64,000 nucleotides of DNA from positions 992,001-1,056,000 of the forward strand of contig JAUCEF010000007.1 of NCBI GenBank assembly GCA_033558025.1, read 5' to 3'. The notes under the pieces were generated by a model. That model did not search any database. It was given only the letters and a program-made list of their open reading frames with translations, and had not been told where the DNA came from. Numbering within the stretch: the stretch's first letter is position 1; every line of letters starts with the position of its first letter. Source of the DNA: Phytophthora sp. 'mugwort' (taxonomy: Eukaryota > Oomycota > Peronosporomycetes > Peronosporales > Peronosporaceae). The translations under genes and the position numbers were made by a program. Shown piece by piece: positions 55,946-64,000 of this stretch.

Positions 55946-56344
55946 GGAGGGGGGCTGAGACCACAGCGCCTCCAAGTCCGCGAGCGTCCAAGTAATCCAC
56001 CAGGTCTGAATTCTTCAGGGGCATCGCCTCGTATCAAGCTGTGAGCGCATGACCCAGGGACACTGTTGCTAATGGTTTACAGCTGAATTTGGCGAACGAC
56101 GTCTGGTCTGGTACTTGAGCTAATAGCGGTGTGGGCGGTTGGGGAGGGGCATGGCGTAGCTGGAGTACCTAAGGGGGCAGGCGTTGCTGGAGCATCGGAC
56201 AGCGCTGGCGCTACTGGTGTGGCTGGGGTTGTTGGAGCTCCTGCGGTTTATTGGAGTTACTGGGGTAGCTGGGGTTGCTGCTTGCCGAATTTTGGCAAGT
56301 TGCGAGTTGCGACGCACGTTTCCTTTATCGGTAAAAAGTTGGTT

Positions 56345-58133
56345 GGGCTGGTAACATTGGTGATACCTTTCCCAACATGTCGAAGTCGTGAACGGGCACA
56401 GCCAAGGCTTAGCTGCCGCGGTATGCACTACACGGCACAAGCATACTCCGTGCGTGACGCAATATATTTACCTCCGTCGGGTACCTCTGCTCCCACCTGC
56501 AAACTATGCAACGGCGGCGTTTTCTGTTTTCTCCGCAGGAATATGCTTGGAGGCAACTGACGCACATTTCGTCGCTGGCCCTTCACATTTAGCATCGCTT
56601 CTCTTCGACGACAGCATATGAGGCTCCTCATCTGTTTCCTCGGCTAAGTTTCTGCTGGTTTAAAGCATTCTTCCTTCGCCTGGTGCGTCAGCCCATTGTC
56701 CGTTGATGAGCTCCCCCACAAGTTCCATCATGAAAGATATAGGCGGATCTCTTGCTGTAGGTTCCGCCTTCACCAAGCGCCGCGTTAAATGCGCATTGGA
56801 TCTTGCAATGTCGATAAGAGTCAAAGCAAGCTTTTTGTGTCATCGTTTATAGGAGTGGCCATCGGCGATAGAGAATCGTCCCCGAATTTGATTGAGCCGG
56901 TCGACACCTTGCATGTTGGAGTTCTATTTAGCAACGCAGATAGGTGCTGGAAATGGCTGGCTTTGGTTTCCTAGCGTGCGCGTCACAGAGGCAATAGCCG
57001 ACGAATCTGCGTTTGTCACCATGTTCACGACATTTCCATCACACAAAGAAGCAGCAAGCATGCTATGATTCTGCGAGACAGCCTGGCGGAAGTCCCCGCG
57101 CATGCAGTCGTCTTTGTGTAAATTGTGTGAGCTGGGAAATGCTTGCTGTTGGTAAGGATGGTCCCTCGCCCATAGAAGCCATTTAGCCGAAGCTCCTGAA
57201 GCAGTTGCACTGACGTGTAGTAGTTGTCCATGTTGACAACGCGATTCGTTCCAAAGAATGGCATTGACACCTCCCACATGTTGACATATCTTTGATACTT
57301 GCTCAAACGCTTCACGAAGCTGTTGAGCCTCATCTTGTCCTACAACACCACGAAGACGATCCATGCCTACTGCAATGCAGCTTGAAATTCAATGCTATCC
57401 ACGTACTAAACCATGTAAAGACGAAAAATGGTATTTGCCTGTTGGTTTCATGGGGTTGTAAGCAATCCTGTGATGGCCTTGGCGCGAGCAACAGACGATG
57501 CTAGCCTCATCGAGAGCAACGTCTCTTCCAACACGGACATACTGACCTCCAGTTATTTTCAGGAAGTTGATGAGAGGCCGTATACGCGCTGCCGCGTCTT
57601 GATCGATCGTTGTAGCATCTGCATTAAAGCTTAGACACCTTCGAAGTAGTTTGAACCGGTTCAGAGTCATGATATCATCAAGAGACGACGTGGTCTTACC
57701 GAAGACACGATCTTCTGATTGTGGCCCCAATAATTTACGTATCGCCTTTGTCGTTCATAGCCATGAAGAACAAGATGCCAAGAAATATTATCAGCCCCTT
57801 CAATGAAAACGGCATCGATACCTTTATTTCTTTGACCACAGCATACGTGTTGGTTTCATGCAAATAATTGCCACCAGAAATACAACGGGATGTAGGACAA
57901 GAAGCTCGAGCTTGCTGAATGCTCGAACACGTGCGCATACTCTGATCGTAGATAGGTATTGGTAGAACTGTCCGCATGCTGATAGAGATGCGAGGGTGCT
58001 TCCGTCTCCTTAAATGGAATGAATCGCATTTTCCGGATCGTTTCGGCCTCTGCAAAACTGGCTGAAAGTAGTTGCCGGGATCGAAGCCCTCAAAGGTCTG
58101 TCTGTTCGACTTCGCTGTCGACGTCAGTTTCAT
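56345..58133 (-). pseudogene. PiggyBac-like transposase relic, copy 3
   Basis: Minus-strand frames 57735-58133, 57395-57730, 57025-57333 and 56924-57364 together give a PiggyBac transposase. ILFFMAMNDKGD leads into GPQSEDRVFGKTTSSL and MTLNRFKLLRRCLSFNAD, then RIRPLINFLKITGGQYVRVG with DVALDEASIVCCSR, which contains the first catalytic Asp. FGTNRVVNMDNYYTSVQLLQ follows, with the second catalytic Asp. A Cys-rich C-terminus is visible near 56350-56570. Many frameshifts and stops separate the pieces. It belongs to a different PiggyBac lineage from copies 1 and 2, lacking their GGVDVHDQLRLQ block in readable form. Confidence 0.75.
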
Positions 58134-58258
58134 CAGATGTTATTTCCAGTCTGGGCTCTACGTCTTCGTAAGAGACATAGTTGCTGCCTCGGAGCTGAAC
58201 GATGCCATCACAAACGAGCCCTACAGCAATCTGAAACTGGCTGTCCAGCTACCGAATC

Positions 58259-58810
58259 TCAAGCAGTGATGCCATTCTGCCCTTTCCACAAGGCGACACA
58301 CGCGACCAATGATGTATGCAGCCCCGATTGACGGTAGGCTTTAGCTTTCATCCACGTCTCTTTGTCGGGTGTATATGCCACAAGCTTGTCAGCATACACG
58401 TCCTGCAGCATGACCGGCGTACGAGATGGGGTTACTGATATCGCCGGAGCAGGAGTCTGCGGTGTTGAGCTTCGGATAGCAGCACCGAGGTGTTCTGGGG
58501 GAGTAGAAGCGGCTGCTCGTGCTGTGCTTTTGTAGGCATCAGCTGTGTGCTCGTCTCGCAAATCCTCCCCACCATGCATACCACGACCACCTTGCAATCC
58601 ACATCCACCTCGCAGTCCACCCTCCGCCTCGCGATTCGCGTAACCCATGCATCCTACGTCCACCACATGATCCATGTCCAGCCCTATGTCCACCTCACGA
58701 TCCACGCCCGCCAGGTGGCTCACGTTCACTTCGGGACCCACGCCCACCACGAGATTCACATCCTCCTCGTGGTCCCAGCCTGCAACACCCTTCACTACGA
58801 CCTTCAGCAA
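58259..58810 (-). CDS. Low-complexity open frame upstream of PiggyBac copy 3
   Basis: The 183-residue minus-strand frame is Gly/Val/Asp/His-rich in its first half (for example VDREVDIGLDMDHVVDVG). Its second half reads SVTPSRTPVMLQDVYADKLVAYTPDKETW. It could be the N-terminal region of the copy 3 transposase, which lies just downstream on the same strand. Equally, the repetitive composition may produce the frame by chance. No domain recognised. Confidence 0.25.
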   Translation of the reverse strand: MLKVVVKGVAGWDHEEDVNLVVGVGPEVNVSHLAGVDREVDIGLDMDHVVDVGCMGYANREAEGGLRGGCGLQGGRGMHGGEDLRDEHTADAYKSTARAAASTPPEHLGAAIRSSTPQTPAPAISVTPSRTPVMLQDVYADKLVAYTPDKETWMKAKAYRQSGLHTSLVACVALWKGQNGITA

Positions 58811-60633
58811 CGCCTAGCACGTTCTTCGCTCCCAATAGCAACGCCATCATGAAAAACACCACCGCAACAACGATATCAGTACGTGTAAATCCCCCTCCCC
58901 CTGGAACCGACCTCACCTATCGTTCGCCTGTGTTGCCTAGCACCGCGAAGCGTGATTGGCAGCGCTCACGTCTGTGGCAGGAGCTCCTGTAATGCCACAA
59001 CCAGCGAACCCAGCAACAATAACAAAGTTAAAAATTCACGTCACACCGGACACATATTACACCGTTTGAGAGTCACACCCCGTACCTGCTGTGCCCGTTG
59101 CTTTGTGGATGGCTCCAACAATCCAACCGTACGTGCGGCACAACCGTTACGCTTGCCGCGGCCACGTACTCCGCGTTCGTCATCAGCGGCAACGGTCGCG
59201 GGGCCGGCGACAGCAGCCTCTGCACCTTCCCGTGTTATAAGGCCACGTCAGCAAAAGCAGCAACCATAGCAACAACAACAACGCAACTCGGCACACGTGA
59301 AGCCGTCACGAGCCACACGTCGTACCTGTCGTCATACCCGCTGTGCTTGCCGTCGATGCAGTAGAAATACCATTGGCAGCACCGTCATGCTCGCCGCGTC
59401 CGCGCTCGTCATGTCCTCCACGTCCGCCTGCGAGGGCGATTAACTCGTCGACGTGGCTCCTGTATTTTTACCAGCAATAACTCAATAAGGTTGGTCATAC
59501 CTCCCTCTCGCCAATCAAAGACCCACGCCACTTTACCTTCCATGTGAGCGGTGTTGCCTGGGGGGTTCGTGGCTCCGCAATTCTCTTGAAGAATCCTGCG
59601 CTCGCCTTCGACATGGCGCAGAACGGCTAATTTCCCTACCAGGAAGTCGACACCCCCCCCTTCCGTAGATTCCCCCCTGGTCGTATGTGAATGTAGCGTG
59701 GGTCTAAACTCCGAGTTAATGGCCTCTCTGACGTCTAGCCAGCCTTCCGTAGACTTGACTATGCTTGTTTGAACAATGCAGCCCCTCCGAAGCTGCTATC
59801 TGTGTCTACGGAGCCATTGACATTGCCGCTCGATTTGATGAAGCGGCGGTGCTTCCTTGGGTCCGACGTAACCACGTCAAGCTCACGCCTCCGCTTGCCG
59901 CCAGGCTCCGGTTGGGTCATCCCCTTTTCGATTGTGACGGACGGCTGCCACGCGTCGGCCCATTGGTTATATTTTTTGCGAGGTAGTTTTACTATGCTTT
60001 AACTCATTCGCCAAAACCTAATATTATTCGAACTCGTAAGATATTAAATTAAAAGGTGTGATCAAAGCGCGAAATTTTGGCGGCAAACCCCAGTATAGTA
60101 TAGTAGCTGTCACACACGTACTGCATACAATTTACTAGATACACGCATATGAAGTAACTAGTGCATTGAAGCCTGGATTGCGGGTGTGGTGGGAGGGGGG
60201 GGGGGGGGGGATGCGCGCGCAGCAATTCAGCGCCTTGAATACGTTGAAGAGCTTACACTAATGGCTATCAGCGGTAATTCTACTACGCGAACATCTACAC
60301 GGCCACCCAAGTGTGGCGTGCAGGCGTTCACATCTTTCGACAACGGCGCGAAGTCGACTCACACAGATACCTTGCGGCGAGCATCATCTTGGTGCCAACT
60401 TCGGTGCATCAACACAGAAAAGCGGCGGCAGCTCGTAATTTATTTTTATTTGCCTCGTAGTTTACATTTATGGTACGTAGTACCGTTTATTTTGTCCAAT
60501 GAGTGATATACGCTCCTCTGGAGAAGTATTCTTCTCAATATTAGCCAATCAAAACGCAACTAAAGGGCGCATTTGGGCCCACCGCCAGATGCATTTTGTG
60601 CGATTTGGCACCTAGGCCTATCTATTACAACTA
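58811..60633. other. Gene-free stretch
   Basis: About 1.8 kb without a recognisable gene. It has CT-rich and CA-rich sequence at 58570-59420 and a long G run at about 60190-60210. Small open frames on both strands show no known motif. Confidence 0.5.
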
Positions 60634-60660
60634 CTAAAAGGGCGAATTTTGCGCCTTTTT
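60634..60660. repeat. Palindrome related to that at 53781
   Basis: ctaaaagggcgaattttgcgcctttt forms an almost perfect inverted repeat and matches the 53781 palindrome except for one or two bases. A partial version (taaagggcgcatttgggccc) lies at about 60560. Confidence 0.75.
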
Positions 60661-60730
60661 AAAACCAATTGGCTTAAGTTGTATACTATACTATATCCCT
60701 GTGGCTCGCGAAAGGGTTAAAATCAACGAA

Positions 60731-61460
60731 ATGCCGCGCGCCAAACCTGCGCTGCCCAACACTCGGAGTACGCTTGGAGGAGTTCCTCGTGGAGATGGAG
60801 CAGCAGAACGTTTGTCTCTCTCGCAGCCTCATCATCGAGGAGGCTACGGAATTTCTAGCGAACCTACGCCCCCCCCTCCTATCAACCTCTCCGTCGAATG
60901 GTTGACGAGGTTCACGGGACGCCACCAGGTCCGATTCCGCCACCTGCATGGTGAAGAGGGATCTGTTAGCTAGATGCTGAAGGGCGCATGGTAATGCACG
61001 ATATGACGAGACGCTATACGCTTCGTGACATATGTAATATGTACGAGACGGGTCTATTGTACCGAACGGCGGTGGCACGGTCAATATGCAAGTCAAAAAC
61101 AGCGGGGTTAAAGAAGGGCAAGACCAGATAACGCTCGCTCTGGCGGCCAATGCCGACGACACTGAGAAAAAGGAGGTGCTCTTTATCGGCAGGGTTAGGA
61201 AGCCGCTGTTCTTTGGTGGCAAGTAAGGGAGCACTGATATAGAAACAACAAGAAGGCGTGGATAGTCGTGGCCCTGTACAGCGAGTGGGTGTACCAGTTT
61301 GACAGCGGCATGAAGAGAGAGGGCCGACAGATCCTTTTTCTACTCGACAATGTATCATCGTACAAGCTGGTCAACAGCAGGGAGGTAACGAACATAACAG
61401 TGCAGACGCCCCCCCCCCAACACGATGTCCTACATCCAGTGTCACGAACCCTACCGAAGT
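60731..61460 (+). pseudogene. pogo/Tigger-type DDE transposase relic
   Basis: The N-terminal frame near 60775 reads EEFLVEMEQQNVCLSRSLII, like the HTH_Tnp_Tc5 region. The DDE_1 catalytic domain follows in pieces. DICNMYETGLLYRTAVAR near 61025 holds the DETGLF-type first catalytic acid (here Glu). GLKKGKTR, then LAANADDTEKKEVLFIGRVRKP, match the next strands. Plus frame 61268-61462 has REGRQILFLLDNVSSYKLVN with the second catalytic Asp (LLDN). Several frameshifts; inactive. Confidence 0.7.
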
Positions 61461-61689
61461 AGGAGTCCGGGTGATCCTTTGGCAAATTTAAGAATGAATT
61501 GTTTGTTATCGCATGAATGGCTAGCTACAGCCAGCACCGACAGTGAATAGTGGCTGCTAGGCGTGAGACTCCCAAATCAGAAAGAAGCCAGCTTGCCGTG
61601 GAGATTCCGTAGGTATTGTCACACTCCCTTCCTTAGGAAGCAGCGTAGCGGTGGTAGCTGTTTGACAGCGTGTAGCAGGCCGCGAAGCA

Positions 61690-62215
61690 ACTGAGCGTGC
61701 GTGAAACTCGTCAATGAGTCCTCGGGCTTGAACGAGTGAATCTTCAGGCTCCCAGGAATCTCGATTACTCGAAACATACCATCGGACACGGTACTCGTGA
61801 CGACTTCTGCGAAGACGGGAGTTAATTATGCGCTTGACTTGTAGACCAACGGTGCCATCTCGCGTAATTAGGTCAGGAACGCGGTCTTCACGAGTAGTCG
61901 AGCCATCAGGTATGTACTATCGCAGGCGAGAGACGTGGAACTCATCATGGAGCTTGAGACCGGGTGGTAGCCCGAGTTTGTAGGTGTCAGGAGAAGTAAT
62001 CGCGAGAATGGGGTAAGGCCCGATGTATTGGCTGCCAGTGATCTCTTTCCCTCGCTGCCAATGTGGTGAAGCGCGAGATTTGCCGTGTCTAGCGGCACTT
62101 CGTCGCCAGTTTGAAACGCGACTGACGGACGGTTGCGGATGTAGTAGAACATCATGCGTTCTTGGCTTGATCGAGCGCGTCTTGACCCTCGACTCTCAAC
62201 TCGCAAGAACACGAT
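61690..62215 (-). pseudogene. Ty3/gypsy (chromovirus) integrase C-terminus and chromodomain fragment
   Basis: The minus strand reads TGDEVPLDTANLALHHIG near 62085, then GPYPILAITSPDTYKLGLPP and LHDEFHVSRLRSYIP, the usual integrase tail that precedes a chromodomain. The chromodomain follows at about 61690-61850: VGLQVKRIINSRLRRSRHEY, then RVRWYVSSNRDSWEPEDSL. The frame shifts at least twice. No reverse transcriptase or LTR was seen nearby. It is on the same strand as the gag-pro relic at 10.7-12.4 kb but nothing links the two. Confidence 0.7.
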
Positions 62216-62607
62216 AAAGGAAGCGGCGCAACTCAAGGAATGGAAAGGAACAACGCCGCAAGGTAGCCCCAGTCTCGGATCAAGTCCAGGTCCCCCGATC
62301 GAAGGTAGACTATACGGATAACGGCAGCAGAGCGAAAACATTCCGTGCTGGTTCACGTATCCCCCGCGTCCCGCAAGGACGTTCAAATACTTTACCTCGC
62401 GGCATCTTTCGGAGTGCTGAGAGAGTAGATCCAGCTTACACAAGTGAGACCAAGTTCGGCAGATCACGGAGCATCGAAGGACCCCTCCGCTAGTCGGTGC
62501 CTGGGCGCAGATGGACGCAGATCGGGTCTTAACCAGATTTTGACCGATCCCTCTACACCACACGTTGGTCGATCTACAAAACGCGAAATAGGTCAGCTAG
62601 CCCAGCA

Positions 62608-62725
62608 GTCTCCAGTTAAGTCCAATTGAGCCAACTAAGTCTAACGGAGCCCAACTGAGTTCACTGAGCCTAACTGAGCCCACTGGTCCCAACTAAGTTC
62701 AGCTGCACCAGCTGAGCCCAGCGCA
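62608..62725. repeat. Degenerate short tandem repeat (ccaactgag-type, about 10-11 bp)
   Basis: Variants of cccaactgagc recur about ten times in 118 bp, for example ccaattgagc, ccaactaagt, cccaactgag and cctaactgagc. Confidence 0.7.
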
Positions 62726-64000
62726 TTCAAAGCGCACCTGGATGTCGCACTCCAAAGTTTGTGATTCCTGCCGCTTTATCTTGCCTTGGTCGCGTGCCTT
62801 GTACTTCACGCATGAGAGCAGCCAAATGGCTTCCCTTAATCTACCCACTCTTCCGGCACGAGAGGTGTTCGATCCTGAGGCTTGGATCCTTGTTTTCGTC
62901 ACAGGCACTCTGTTGTTTATGCGCATGCGAAAATTCTATATATGTCACACATACAAGGCCATTCAACGAGTTAGTACCGCCTAACTGCATGGCGACACAG
63001 CAAATATTACCTGGTAGGTGACGACCATTTAGCCTTTCAGGGACTCACCCAGATCCTCCCACGATTCAACTTATGTCTTCTCCAGTGGTGGTCGACGCGT
63101 CCTCTCTCTGGACGGGAATGTTGCGGGGTGATTCGACACCCTGGTCGGCGCTGCTTAGACGGCGTGGTCGACGAACTGGAAGACTCCTCGGTAGACCCGG
63201 CCTACTCCTCGTCACTGCATCCTGTCTAGTAGAGACCCGAAAGGTCGCTGACTGTGCTGCCCTCATCTATGGCAAGGTGTGACTGATTCTCCCGTTCTCC
63301 GACGCGCATCTATCTATGGCCCCTCATCTTTCCCTCTTTCGAAATGAGAGGGTGGTATACATGTATACACCGGACGAAAATGTTAACCCTACCCTTGTGG
63401 GTAGGTGGAACGCCGGGCATAATTGCAATGGGGTTAATGGGTTTCGGTGTGGCAAAAACATTGGAGGACAAAACTCGGGGAGTTTGTCTATTTGTAAAGG
63501 TGTAGAGACCTGTTTAGCTGCAACTGTGGCACATCTCGACGTCCTTCCTATATACAGACCGCATGCTGTATGCGTCGTCCCGGACGCGAGGAAAAACGGC
63601 GGGGACTCTACAAGTCTGTGCAAGCGCCTTGCTGAGGAGCGTGGCGTCCACTACATCACCTTGGACGGCCTAGCCAGTCCTGCGCAATCGCCGTGGATGG
63701 AGACATGGTTTTGTAAAAGGGGGCTTTTTGAGGCCCTTCAAATTTTTAGATCATCTTTAGCGGACAGGTGTTATTATTGGACCACTTCCCATAGGAATTA
63801 AAAGGCTCTCAAAGTCAAATCTTCTAGAATTGAAAAGTTGCCAGATCCAGCTATACAGAACTCTGGCAACGTTTCAGATACAGATCTTCTTCAAAACCCT
63901 GCTTTCCCTCTCTCAACCGATTAAAGTTTCCCCTCCCCACCCCCTCCCCGAACAGATCGTTTTCATTCCGTGTCAAACGCTCGGTAACCAGGAAGTGCCG
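62726..64000. other. Right end of window; no supported gene
   Basis: Open frames at 62742-62984, 63073-63282 and 63316-63801 were inspected. The last (161 codons, plus strand) has a protein-like segment HAVCVVPDARKNGGDSTSLC, but no family was recognised and neither end is certain. The final 200 bp are CT-rich and noncoding-looking. Confidence 0.35.

Noticed and set aside
60686..61234. 182-codon minus-strand frame with hydrophobic stretches
   Set aside because: It is antisense to the pogo transposase relic, whose catalytic motifs read on the plus strand.
1..64000. RxLR, CRN or other effector genes
   Set aside because: I looked for a signal peptide followed by RxLR-EER, or LFLAK, in the small frames and found none convincing.
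1..64000. tRNA, rRNA, CRISPR array
   Set aside because: No cloverleaf, rRNA core or regular spacer-repeat pattern was recognised. The tandem repeats seen are degenerate minisatellites or coding repeats.

Overview
The window reads as nuclear DNA of an oomycete, most likely Phytophthora or a close relative. This is inferred from gene style, not from a database match. The core genes are long and mostly intronless, several start sites sit just downstream of an oomycete-type initiator (TCATTTC core), and the flanks are packed with eroded PiggyBac, PIF/Harbinger, MULE, hAT, pogo, LINE and Ty3/gypsy remnants. I saw no rRNA, tRNA, CRISPR or bacterial operon signal.

Layout. Positions 1-15.7 kb are repeat-rich: a PiggyBac relic, a MULE relic, an ABCG-transporter fragment, a convergent two-gene Harbinger element, a foldback hairpin, a 5'-truncated LINE with an 18-bp target-site duplication, a second Harbinger fragment and a gypsy gag-protease relic. 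Positions 15.8-47.0 kb form a gene-dense island: RWP-RK transcription factor (+), arginyl-tRNA synthetase (-), Nup107 nucleoporin (+), metallopeptidase with jacalin domains (-), SLC34-type Na+/phosphate cotransporter (+), an 8-exon coiled-coil gene (-), a palmitoyl-protein-thioesterase-like gene (-) with a decayed paralogue (-), a 3,125-residue CLU/LamG/LRR protein (+), a 9-exon coiled-coil gene (+) and a 4-exon beta-sandwich gene (-). Positions 47.5-64 kb return to repeats: hAT, two more PiggyBac copies, a DOT1-like methyltransferase fragment, a pogo/Tigger relic and a gypsy integrase-chromodomain fragment.

Most island genes lie in tail-to-tail pairs 80-280 bp apart, with divergent starts a few hundred bp apart. 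Their functions (translation, nuclear pore, transport, lipid thioester hydrolysis, transcription) are unrelated, so this is ordinary housekeeping clustering rather than a pathway cluster. The abrupt repeat/gene/repeat pattern matches the two-compartment genome architecture known for Phytophthora.

The most unusual observations are a candidate U12-type AT-AC intron in the 143-residue beta-sandwich gene near 46.6 kb, an apparent ubiquitin-like domain at the N-terminus of Nup107, the giant CLU/LamG/LRR protein with a possible myristoylation signal, and a spliceosomal intron at the same codon in two divergent PiggyBac transposases.
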